Below are positions 34,198 through 41,677 of a stretch of 64,000 nt of DNA, piece by piece. The stretch covers positions 62,001-126,000 of the forward strand of contig NZ_JADEYH010000003.1 in the NCBI RefSeq assembly GCF_017114865.1. The letters are read 5' to 3'. The stretch comes from Streptomyces verrucosisporus. Lineage in GTDB: Bacteria; Actinomycetota; Actinomycetes; Streptomycetales; Streptomycetaceae. The position numbers were made by a program, and so were the translations under genes. A model generated the notes under the pieces. That model made no database searches. It was not told the origin of the DNA and saw only the letters and a list, made by a program, of their open reading frames with translations. Numbering within the stretch: the first letter of the stretch is position 1; every line of letters begins with the position of its first letter.

Positions 34198-34902
34198 TCA
34201 TCCTTGGTCGGAGCCGAGTGGAAGGGGGGCGGGGGCCGTGGCCGCCGAGAGCGCCGCGCGCAGTTCGCCGACCGAGCCGGACACCGACAGCGCACCGGCG
34301 TCCATGAGCTGAGGCCGGGTGGCGACCCCGAACCCGACACCGAGGGCCTCCATGCCGGCGCCGCGCGCCATGCGCATGTCGTCCACCGCGTCGCCGACGA
34401 CCAGGCAGCTTCCGGCCGGCACGCCCAGCTCGCCGCAGGCGAGCAGCGCGAGGTCCGGGGCGGGCTTGCCCCGCGGGGCCATGCCGTGGCACGAGAGGGT
34501 GTCGAACGAGTCCAGCAGTCCGGCCGCCTCCAGCAGTTCGACCGCGCTGCGCCGGACCTTGCTGGTGACGACGGCCAGCGGCAGACCGCGGCCGCGCAGT
34601 TCGGCGAGCATCTCCGGCACCCCGGGGAAGACCAGGTCGGCCGCGCTCGGGATCACCGTCTCGGTGAACAGCCGCCGGGCACGCTCCACGGCGCGTGCCA
34701 CCTCCTCGTGCTCCCCGGGGAGCTCCAGGAGGGCGGCGAACGAGGCCGCCAGGGGGCGTCCGACCGTGGCGCGCAACCGCTCCCGGTCCACTTCCCGGCC
34801 CGTCTCCCGCACCACCGTGTCCAGCACCGACGCCATACCGCCGGGGGTGTCGACCAGGGTGCCGTCGACGTCGAAGAGCACCGCTGTGCACGGGCCGCTC
34901 AC
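34198..34902 (-). CDS. HAD superfamily phosphatase
   Basis: A GTG at 34902 overlaps the psuG-like stop (GTGA), giving 234 residues. HAD motifs are complete: DVDGTLVDT with nucleophile D11 and acid D13, VVTSK (motif II), GKPAPD with the motif III Lys, and VGDAVDDM (motif IV). The cap is the C1 helical type of phosphoglycolate phosphatase relatives. C-nucleoside clusters of alnumycin and minimycin pair such a phosphatase with a PsuG-type enzyme. Here it should dephosphorylate the C-ribosyl 5'-phosphate. Confidence 0.92.
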   Translation of the reverse strand: MSGPCTAVLFDVDGTLVDTPGGMASVLDTVVRETGREVDRERLRATVGRPLAASFAALLELPGEHEEVARAVERARRLFTETVIPSAADLVFPGVPEMLAELRGRGLPLAVVTSKVRRSAVELLEAAGLLDSFDTLSCHGMAPRGKPAPDLALLACGELGVPAGSCLVVGDAVDDMRMARGAGMEALGVGFGVATRPQLMDAGALSVSGSVGELRAALSAATAPAPLPLGSDQG

Positions 34903-35846
34903 GCGGCGCCCACCGGGGCCCCGTCGCGGCTCATGGCGACGGCCACCTCGGCCGCGAGCGCGCAGGTGGACAGCAGTACGGAGCGGTTGGCCTCCGCGGT
35001 GCGGCCCTTGGTCGCGGCCGACACCGCGCCCAGGATGCGCGGTGTCATCGCCGGACCGCTGACGCCCTCGCGCTCGGCCTCGGCCTGCTTCTCCCGGATC
35101 AGCGCGTAGATGTGCTCCGAGGGCAGCGCGTCCTGCTCGGCGATCGGGTGGGTGACGACGAATCCGCCGCGGTTCCCGGCCGCCCAGTGCAGGCGGACGG
35201 AGGCCGCGAGCTCCTCCATGTCGTCCGTGCGGCGCGGGTTGGGCCGCCCGCTGGACACGCAGTAGTAGGCGGGGAAGTCGTCGCAGCGATAGCCGACCAC
35301 CGGGACGCCCTGGGTCTCCAGGTACTCCAGTGTCAGCGCCGGGTCCAGTACGGTCTTCGCCCCCGCGCACACGGTGGCGACCCGGTGCCGGGTGAACTCG
35401 ATCAGGTCGGCCGACACGTCGAAGCTGTGCTGCGCGCCGAAGTGCACCCCGCCGATGCCGGCGACCGCGAAGACCTCGATGCCCGCCCGGGCGGCGGCCA
35501 CCAGCCCGGCGGAGACGGTCGTGCCTCCGGGCTTCCGGGAGGCGAGGGCGGGACCGATGTCCCGGGTGCTGACCTTGGGCAGGTCCGGCGTGGTGGCGAA
35601 CCGCTCCACCATCGAGTCGGACATGCCGATCACGAAACGCCCGTCGAGGAGGCCGATGCGGGCGGGCACCGCGCCGCCCGCCCGGATGGCCTTGTGCATG
35701 TCGAGCGCGGTCTCCAGGTTCATCGGGTAGGGCAGACCGTGGGCCACCCCCGAGGACTCCATCGCGACCACCGGCAGCCCCGACGCCACCGCGTCGGCCA
35801 CCTCGTCCGATATCGAGAACAGTTCGGTCCGGTCGTGTGCGGACAT
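34899..35846 (-). CDS. pseudouridine-5'-phosphate glycosidase family C-glycosynthase
   Basis: ATG 35846 follows GGAGGAAGG and gives 315 residues. It aligns over its full length with PsuG (YeiN): AMESSGVAHGLPYPMN with the catalytic E30, KVSTRD with K91, GGVHFGAQHSFDVSADL with H135 and D143, and GAKTVLDPALTLEYLETQG with K164, the lysine that opens ribose 5-phosphate. PsuG enzymes make or break a C-C glycosidic bond to ribose 5-phosphate. In C-nucleoside clusters (AlnA, MinB, SdmA) the synthetic direction is used. No psuK-type kinase is adjacent, so a biosynthetic role is favoured over pseudouridine catabolism. The accepted base may be an aminopyrrole. Confidence 0.93.
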   Translation of the reverse strand: MSAHDRTELFSISDEVADAVASGLPVVAMESSGVAHGLPYPMNLETALDMHKAIRAGGAVPARIGLLDGRFVIGMSDSMVERFATTPDLPKVSTRDIGPALASRKPGGTTVSAGLVAAARAGIEVFAVAGIGGVHFGAQHSFDVSADLIEFTRHRVATVCAGAKTVLDPALTLEYLETQGVPVVGYRCDDFPAYYCVSSGRPNPRRTDDMEELAASVRLHWAAGNRGGFVVTHPIAEQDALPSEHIYALIREKQAEAEREGVSGPAMTPRILGAVSAATKGRTAEANRSVLLSTCALAAEVAVAMSRDGAPVGAA

Positions 35847-36019
35847 CGGTCCTTCCTCCTTGCTCCGGCCCGCGGTCGGGCGCTGGGGTGGGAAGCGGTG
35901 ACGAGCTGTCACGGTGGGCCCGGCCGGCGCGCCCGGGGGAGGGGGGATCGGGTGCGCCGGCCGGCGTCGGGTGCCCCGCGCCCGTGGGGGACGCGGGTCA
36001 CCGGATCGGTGGCACCGGC

Positions 36020-36394
36020 TCAGTAGTGGGAGTACTCGGCGGCGTCGAAGCTGTGCCGCTCGTCACCTTGCAGCGGCGGGTTGAAGACACTGACGAGCTC
36101 CATGTCCTGGTCGGGCGCGGCGATCAGGAAGTGCTTGTCGTGCTTGTCGAGCGCGTAGAGGACCCCGGGCTCGATCTCGTGCACCGAGCCCTCCTCGGTG
36201 ACCACCTGGCCGCGGCCGGCGATGCAGTAGCAGGCCTCCAGGTGCCTCCTGTAGTGCAGGGGCGACTTCGAGCCGGCCTTCACGACCGTGTGGGCCACCG
36301 TGAAGCCCATCCGGTCCCTCTCGACGAGGAACCGGTAGCTCAGGCCGTTGCCCCAGTCGACGCCCTCGACCTCTTCTTTTCCGCGAACGATCAT
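36020..36394 (-). CDS. ectoine synthase (EctC)-like cupin cyclase
   Basis: The 124-residue protein starts at ATG 36394 after AGGAGGAG. EctC features are unmistakable: RDRMGFTVAHTVVKAGSKSPLHY, RHLEACYCIAGRG, VLYALDKHDKHFL and SVFNPPLQGDERH. The iron ligands of EctC correspond to E53, Y80 and H88, all present. EctC closes N-acetyl-diaminobutyrate to ectoine by loss of water, and has a known side reaction closing glutamine to 5-amino-3,4-dihydro-2H-pyrrole-2-carboxylate. No ectA, ectB or ectD is nearby and the setting is a C-nucleoside cluster, so glutamine or carrier-bound glutamine is the likely substrate. Confidence 0.9.
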   Translation of the reverse strand: MIVRGKEEVEGVDWGNGLSYRFLVERDRMGFTVAHTVVKAGSKSPLHYRRHLEACYCIAGRGQVVTEEGSVHEIEPGVLYALDKHDKHFLIAAPDQDMELVSVFNPPLQGDERHSFDAAEYSHY

Positions 36395-36441
36395 CTTCTC
36401 CTCCTCTTGTGGCCCCGAACGGGACTGACCGCCGTGCCGGC

Positions 36442-36690
36442 TCAGCCGACACGTGCTCCTCGGACGAAGCCCGCGATGGCTTCCACCGAGCTGAACTGGT
36501 GCGGCGCGATATCGAGATCGGCGACCGGGATCCTGTACTCGTCGCCGACCCAGGTGATGAGGCGCAGCAGACCGAGGCTGTCCACCACTCCGTTCTCCAG
36601 CAGGTCGAGATCGGAGGAGAGCTGGTCGGCGGGAACGTCGGGAAGGAAGTTTCCGATGATGAAGCGCTTTATCTCGCCTTCTACGGACAC
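36442..36690 (-). CDS. acyl/peptidyl carrier protein
   Basis: GTG 36690 follows AGAGGA and gives 82 residues. The phosphopantetheine site is S38 in ENGVVDSLGLLRLI, flanked by the four-helix pattern EIKRFIIGNFLP, ADQLSSDLDLLENG and a C-terminal SVEAIAGFVRG. It is a free-standing carrier, presumably loaded by the adenylation enzyme at 30320-31837. It lies 47 bp before the EctC-like gene and is cotranscribed with it. Confidence 0.93.
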   Translation of the reverse strand: MSVEGEIKRFIIGNFLPDVPADQLSSDLDLLENGVVDSLGLLRLITWVGDEYRIPVADLDIAPHQFSSVEAIAGFVRGARVG

Positions 36691-36992
36691 GGTTATCCTC
36701 TCGTGGGTTTCACGGATCCGGGCGGGCCCATGGCCGTGCGGGACGGTTCACGGACGGAATGGGGACGGGCCGCGCAGGCCCGGGGGGCCCGGGGGGCCCG
36801 GGGGGCCCGGGGGGCCCGGGTGCCGTCGCAGGCACCGGGCGGTGCGGGCGCGGAGCCGGGAGCGGGGATCACGGGGCACCACTGCCCGGCGCGGACTGTT
36901 CGGCATACGCGTGTCCTCACTACGAGGCGGTCGGGGGGACGGGCGCGGCCGCGCCCGGGGCGGAACACACGGGAGAACCGGGGGCCGAGCCG
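36691..36992. other. gene-free stretch with a GC repeat inside the cluster
   Basis: This 302-bp gap lies between the carrier protein and the ornithine-cyclodeaminase homologue, both leftward. It contains a G6C3 repeat (36779-36820) and probably a promoter for the carrier-cyclase-psuG unit close to 36700-36760. Gly/Pro-rich frames through the repeat are composition artefacts. Confidence 0.55.
36779..36820. repeat. tandem 9-bp GGGGGGCCC repeat
   Basis: Four consecutive copies of G6C3, with flanking CCC and GGG, make a 42-bp self-complementary stretch. It could fold on either strand and is prone to slippage in replication and to sequencing error. Confidence 0.85.
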
Positions 36993-37898
36993 TCAGCCGG
37001 GTGAGGGGACGCCCAGGCGGTGTCGCAGCGCGGCCCGGTGGATCCGTTCCGCGAGCGCCAGATCCAGCCTCATGTGCGAGGCCGCACCGCTCAGGAGCTC
37101 CACCAGCAGGATGTGGTCGGCGCAGGCACGGCCGGGGTGCTCACCCGTGAAGACCTGGCGCAGGTCGGCCTCGACGCCGAGGTGTTCCTGCGCCGGAGCG
37201 GAGGGGCCCGCCGCGGCCCCGGAGCGGGGGCAGCCGCACCCGGCCCCCTCCAGCAGGCCGAGATCGTCGACGTAGACGGCGCTGACGCAGCCCGCCATCT
37301 CCGCCGGCAGACCGCGGCCGGTGGCGTTGACCAGTACGGACCCCGGCGCCAGATGGCCCAGACACAGTTCGTTCACGACCGGCTCCGTGACGACGACCAG
37401 ACTGGCGCCGAACGTGGCCTCCGCCGCGCGCCGGGTGACGGTCAGTCCGATGCCCGTCGCCTCCAGGGCACCGGCGACCCCGTGGTCGACCGGTGAGTCG
37501 CGCCGGCCCCCCGGCGAGTGGACGGCGATGTGGCTGACGTCCGGTACGCTGCGCGAGATCACCAGCAGCTGTATGCGCCCCGCGGTGCCCGAGCCGATCA
37601 GCGAGACCGTCACCACCCCGGGGTCCAGCAGCTGGTTCGCCGCCAGCGCGGTCAGGGCGGCGGTCCGGCAGGCGTACAGGCCCGACGCCGGCAGCTCGCA
37701 CAGGTCGCCGGCGCGGGGGTCGCGTAACACCACCGTCGGGCCGCGCAGTTCCAGTAAGCGTCCGCCCGGCCCGCCGGGCCGGGCGGGGCCGTGGTCAGGG
37801 TGTGCCAGCAGTTCCTCGGCAGCCGCCTCCGCGGGGTCGAAGTCGGAGACGAGGGCGCACAGGTCCTCCGTGTCCAACCTCAGAAAGTGACTGTCCAT
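36993..37898 (-). CDS. ornithine cyclodeaminase / mu-crystallin family protein
   Basis: ATG 37898 gives 301 residues, shorter than the usual 320-350. It has the family substrate segment LYACRTAALTALAANQLL, the NAD-binding VSLIGSGTAGRIQLLVI (Gly-rich loop at residues 102-107), and LVVVTEPVVNELCLGHLAPGSVLVNATG. Members are NAD(P)-dependent cyclodeaminases or imine reductases. In this cluster it could supply or recycle a cyclic imine precursor of the pyrrole ring. It is the first gene of the leftward biosynthetic run and is divergent from the small peptide gene. Confidence 0.83.
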   Translation of the reverse strand: MDSHFLRLDTEDLCALVSDFDPAEAAAEELLAHPDHGPARPGGPGGRLLELRGPTVVLRDPRAGDLCELPASGLYACRTAALTALAANQLLDPGVVTVSLIGSGTAGRIQLLVISRSVPDVSHIAVHSPGGRRDSPVDHGVAGALEATGIGLTVTRRAAEATFGASLVVVTEPVVNELCLGHLAPGSVLVNATGRGLPAEMAGCVSAVYVDDLGLLEGAGCGCPRSGAAAGPSAPAQEHLGVEADLRQVFTGEHPGRACADHILLVELLSGAASHMRLDLALAERIHRAALRHRLGVPSPG

Positions 37899-38086
37899 CC
37901 GGCCGTGGCCCCCTCGCGTCAGGAGATCGTGCACACGACAATGAGGAGAAGGCCTCCTGATGCGCTGTCGATCCGCTCCTGTTGTGCCGAGAGCGCACCG
38001 GGAGCGAGGAGATGGCGCTTCGATGGGGTCCTGCGCTCCACTTGTCAACGAACCGCACACAGACCGCAAACCACCGGGGAGAACAC

Positions 38087-38278
38087 ATGTCCGCCAGCCG
38101 GCAGCTCACCGCCACGCTCCTCATCGCACTCGCGGCCGTCCTCGGGCCGGCCGCCGCGGGCATGGCGCCCCAGGCCGGGCCGCAGGTGACGGCGACCGGG
38201 GCGGCGGAGGGCGACTGCCCGGCGGACACCCGCGAAGGTTCGGTCACGGGCGGCTGCACGGACGACACCCACTGGTGA
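38087..38278 (+). CDS. small secreted peptide precursor
   Basis: ATG 38087 follows GGGGAGA and gives 63 residues. Residues 1-25 form a signal peptide (MSASRQLTATLLIALAAVLG, then AAAGMA). The mature part is short and acidic, with two Cys about 13 residues apart and ending TDDTHW. It is the only rightward gene of the cluster region, divergent from the cyclodeaminase homologue and convergent with the SARP gene. I do not recognise it. A disulfide-closed extracellular peptide is possible. Confidence 0.65.
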   Translation: MSASRQLTATLLIALAAVLGPAAAGMAPQAGPQVTATGAAEGDCPADTREGSVTGGCTDDTHW

Positions 38279-38282
38279 GCCC

Positions 38283-38322
38283 GCGCCGGTGCGGACGCGC
38301 GGACGCGTGTCCGCACCGGCGC
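38283..38322. terminator. convergent hairpin between the peptide gene and the SARP gene
   Basis: GCGCCGGTGCGGAC (38283-38296) pairs exactly with 38309-38322 around a 12-base loop. It lies in the 68-bp gap between two convergent stops. Confidence 0.85.
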
Positions 38323-38346
38323 CGACTCCGCCTTCGCCGACCCGGC

Positions 38347-41300
38347 TCACATGGCGGCGGGACCGCCGACCTCGGTGCCCGAGCCGAGCAGTTCCGCCGC
38401 CGGCAGATCCGGATGGGCGGCCCGGAGCTCCGCCAGGAGCTTCGCGGACTCCCGTGAGTCGACCGACGACAGCAGCCGCACGGCACCCTCCAGGTCGTGC
38501 CGGGCGAAGGCGCCCTCGGTACGGGCCTCCGACAGCAGGATGAGCGCCTTGGCCTGCCAGAGCGCCGAGCCCAGTGTCCCGAAGATCTCCTGTGCCGCCA
38601 CCAGATGACCGGCGGCGCTCGTACCGCCCCCACGGGCCAGCGCGATCTCGCCGAGCGCGTACAGCGCCTTCGCCTCGATGAGCCGCTCCCCCACCCGGCG
38701 GGCCAGTCCCAGGGCGTGCGCGAGGGTGGTCTCGGCGGTGTCCAGCCGGCCCTCCCTGTGCCGCAGCAGCCCCAGGCCGTAGACCACGTGGACCTCCCCG
38801 ATGCGGTCACCGGTGTCACGCACCATGCGCAGCACCCGGTGCAGTGCCTGCCGGGCGAGGTCGATCCGGCCGGTGGCCATGTACAGCTCGGCGAAGCGGT
38901 GCACGATCTGCACCTCCACCCTCGGGCACGACACCTCCCGGCATATGGCCAGGGCCTCCTCCAGCAACCTGCCCGCGGTCTCCGTGTCCCCTTCCCCCAT
39001 GTGGAACTTGGCGAGGCTGCGCAGGATGTGCGCCTCCCCCACACGGTCGCCGACGGCGCGCATCGTCCGGAGCGACTCGCCGTACTTGTCGAGCATTCCG
39101 CGGATGTCGCCGTACAGACCGTCGATGTGCGCGGCGTTGCGCAGCACCAGGGCGCAGCCGTGCGCCTCACCCTCCGCCCGGAAGAGGGCGAGCGCCGCGT
39201 CGAAGCAGTGCCGCGCGTCGGCCATCTGGGTCTGGAACATGTGCAGGGTCCCCAGGGAGTACAGCATCGCCGCCGTGCCCGTGCGGTTGCCGGCCCGCTC
39301 GGCGGCCTCCCTGGCGACCGTGGCGCACTCGCGCCAGTCGTCGAAGTAGCCCTTCGCCTCGAAGAGGGTGACCGCGGTCAGTGCCAGATCCCAGCACAGC
39401 TCGTCCAGCCCGGCATGCGCGGCCTGCCGCACGGCCGCGGTCAGGGCGCGCCGCTCCGCCTCCCACCAGTACGCGGGATCGCCGACGCCGTCCGCGTCCC
39501 AGCCCCCCGCCGGGCGCCAGCGCGGAGCACCACCGTGCAGGATCGTGTAGTCCCCGCCGTACTCGCTGCGGTGCGCCTCCTCGGCCAGGGCCAGCCAGCC
39601 GCCCAGGAGACGGGACATCGCCGAAGCGCGCTCGTGCTCGTCCTCGTCCGCCAGCAGCCGCTCCCCGGCGTAGATCCGTATGAGGTCGTGGAAGCGGTAA
39701 CGCGGTGCACAGACACCCGGGTACACCACGACGTCCAGCAGCTGCGCGTCCACCAGTGTGTCCAGGAGCTCCCTGCCCTCGGCCAGCGGGACGTCGAGCA
39801 TCGCCGCCGCGGTCCAGTCGGGGAAGTCGAGGACCTTGACCATGGACAGAAGGCGGAACAACCGAGCGGCGGACTCGCCGAGACCCCGGTGGGCCAGCTC
39901 CATGTTGGACCTCAGCTCCAGCCCCTGATGGGCCAGCTCGTCCAGCCTGCGCGCCTCGTCGCGCAGCCGCCTCACCAGGCCCTCGATCTGCCAGTGGGGC
40001 CGTGAGGCCAGCCGCGCCCCGGCGATCCGCAGTGCCAGCGGCAGACCGCCGCAGAACGTCACCAGTTCCACGGCCGCCTCGCGCTCCGCCTTCACGCGGT
40101 CCTCACCCGCGATCCTGGCAAGGAGCTCGATGGACTTGTCGACGTCGAACACGTCTATGTCGAGCCGGTAGGCGCCGGTCAGACCGCCCAGGCGCCTGCG
40201 GCTGGTGGTGATCACCGCACAGGTGGGGCTGCCCGGCAGCAGGGGCCGCACCTGCTCCTCCGAAGGGGCGTCGTCGAGCACCAGCAGCAGCCGCCTGCCC
40301 GACAGCTTGCTGCGGAAGAGTTCGGCGCGTTCGTCCGTGTCCTCCGGCACCGCGGTGCCCGGGACCCCGAGGGCCCGCAGGAAACGGGCGAGAAGCCGGG
40401 CCGTGCGGTCCTCTCCGCCGGGGATTCGCATGTCCGCGTAGAGCTGCCCGTCGGGGAAGAGGGCGCTCAGCTCGTGCGCGGCCCGTACCGCGAGACTGGA
40501 CTTGCCCACTCCGCCCTTGCCGGAGATCGCGACGATCGGCACGCTCCAGCGCGGTCCGTCCTCCTCGTCCCTTCCCGTCAGGATGCTCTTGATCTCACCC
40601 AGGTATCCCTCACGCCCCGTGAAGTCGGCGATGGTGGGCGGAAGTTGCCGAGGGACGAGCGCCTTCCCCTCCGCGTACGGGCCGGCGGGGCGCTGTTCAC
40701 GGGCGCCGGATCCGGGAGGACGGGACGGGAGGGGGCGCGAATCCGCGGGCAGGTCGAGCGACGGGTCGCGGTTCAGGATCGCCCGGGTCAGTTCCTGGAA
40801 CTCCTGGCTGGGCTCGACGCCCACCTCCTCCACCATCACGGTGCGTGCGAGGCGTCCCGCCTCCAGCGCCTCGGCCTGGCGGCCCGCGCGGTACAGCGCC
40901 AGCATCAGAAAACGGTGGAGCCGCTCGCGCAGCGGATGTTCAGCCACCAATGCGCGTAATTCGTGACTGATCTCCTCGTGCCTGCCCAGCACGAGGTCGA
41001 GCCGCACGAGTTCCTCGACGGCGGCCATCCGCCGGTCCTCCAGGACGGTGGCCCCGCGCCGCGCCACCCCGCTGAGGACACCGGCGAGCGCGGTCCCCCG
41101 CCAGAGGGCCAGCGCTTCGCGCAGCACCGCGGCGGCCCGCTCCTCGCGTCCCTCGTCCGCGTGCCCGCGGGCCTCGGCCACCAGCGCGGAGAACCGCAGG
41201 ACGTCGAGCTCCTCACGGCCGCTCCTCAGCATGTATCCGGGCTGACGCGTGGTGATGGCGTCGGGGCACCCGGCGTCGGAGAGGATTCTGCGCAGCGCGG

Positions 41301-41499
41301 AGATGCAGGTCTGTATCTGCCCGCGGGCCGTGGAGGGGGGATCGGTCTCCCATACGGCGTCGATGAGCTGCTCGACGGGGACGACGCGGTTCGCGTTGAG
41401 GCCCAGCACGGCCAGTACGACACGTTGCCGGGGGCCCCCGAGGTCGATCGACCGACCGTCCGCCACAAGTTCGACCGGACCGAGGAGCCTCAGGTCCAT
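38347..41499 (-). CDS. AfsR/SARP family transcriptional regulator with NB-ARC and TPR
   Basis: The 1050-residue protein has a winged-helix trans_reg_C domain (residues 1-95, LGGPRQRVVLAVLGLNANRVV and RGQIQTCISALRRIL) and a bacterial transcriptional activation domain (97-242). An NB-ARC ATPase follows, with P-loop GKGGVGKSS at 327-335 and the LLLVLDDA Walker B, then a long TPR array from about 700 to 1040. It is an AfsR-like SARP and the probable activator of the adjacent cluster. Codon 181 is TTA (40957-40959), so its translation, and hence the pathway, may need the bldA tRNA. Confidence 0.95.
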   Translation of the reverse strand: MDLRLLGPVELVADGRSIDLGGPRQRVVLAVLGLNANRVVPVEQLIDAVWETDPPSTARGQIQTCISALRRILSDAGCPDAITTRQPGYMLRSGREELDVLRFSALVAEARGHADEGREERAAAVLREALALWRGTALAGVLSGVARRGATVLEDRRMAAVEELVRLDLVLGRHEEISHELRALVAEHPLRERLHRFLMLALYRAGRQAEALEAGRLARTVMVEEVGVEPSQEFQELTRAILNRDPSLDLPADSRPLPSRPPGSGAREQRPAGPYAEGKALVPRQLPPTIADFTGREGYLGEIKSILTGRDEEDGPRWSVPIVAISGKGGVGKSSLAVRAAHELSALFPDGQLYADMRIPGGEDRTARLLARFLRALGVPGTAVPEDTDERAELFRSKLSGRRLLLVLDDAPSEEQVRPLLPGSPTCAVITTSRRRLGGLTGAYRLDIDVFDVDKSIELLARIAGEDRVKAEREAAVELVTFCGGLPLALRIAGARLASRPHWQIEGLVRRLRDEARRLDELAHQGLELRSNMELAHRGLGESAARLFRLLSMVKVLDFPDWTAAAMLDVPLAEGRELLDTLVDAQLLDVVVYPGVCAPRYRFHDLIRIYAGERLLADEDEHERASAMSRLLGGWLALAEEAHRSEYGGDYTILHGGAPRWRPAGGWDADGVGDPAYWWEAERRALTAAVRQAAHAGLDELCWDLALTAVTLFEAKGYFDDWRECATVAREAAERAGNRTGTAAMLYSLGTLHMFQTQMADARHCFDAALALFRAEGEAHGCALVLRNAAHIDGLYGDIRGMLDKYGESLRTMRAVGDRVGEAHILRSLAKFHMGEGDTETAGRLLEEALAICREVSCPRVEVQIVHRFAELYMATGRIDLARQALHRVLRMVRDTGDRIGEVHVVYGLGLLRHREGRLDTAETTLAHALGLARRVGERLIEAKALYALGEIALARGGGTSAAGHLVAAQEIFGTLGSALWQAKALILLSEARTEGAFARHDLEGAVRLLSSVDSRESAKLLAELRAAHPDLPAAELLGSGTEVGGPAAM

Positions 41500-41677
41500 T
41501 CAGCACCCCCGTACATGGCGACTCCGTGGTCGAGACCACTTTGACCGGCCTCGACGTTGCCCCATCTTCTGTCCTCTGTCAACGACGCCCCCGTGGAACC
41601 GGACGCCCCCCCGTCCGGCCCGCCCGGCAAGGCGGTGACATGGCGAAACGCCCCCAGTCCCGGCATGCGCCGGCATA

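Larger units (their letters stand above)
28401..41499. other. putative showdomycin-type C-nucleoside biosynthetic gene cluster
   Basis: From right to left: SARP/AfsR regulator, small secreted peptide, ornithine-cyclodeaminase homologue, carrier protein, EctC-like cyclase, PsuG-type C-glycosynthase, HAD phosphatase, MFS exporter, maleate-isomerase-like protein, adenylation enzyme, acyl-CoA dehydrogenase and transglutaminase-like protein. Apart from the peptide gene all are on the minus strand, with overlaps at psuG-HAD and MFS-isomerase and a terminator after the isomerase. EctC can cyclise glutamine to an aminopyrroline carboxylate, and the showdomycin enzyme SdmA joins an aminopyrrole carboxylate to ribose 5-phosphate. 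Together these explain almost every gene. Edges are inferred. Confidence 0.72.

Noticed and set aside
36020-36394. A conventional ectoine operon
   Set aside because: ectA, ectB, ectD and ask_ect are absent; the neighbours are a carrier protein and a C-glycosynthase.
36759-37004. Rightward frame encoding a Gly-Pro-Gly collagen-like protein
   Set aside because: It arises from the G6C3 repeat, has no convincing ribosome-binding site, and overlaps the end of the cyclodeaminase gene on the other strand.
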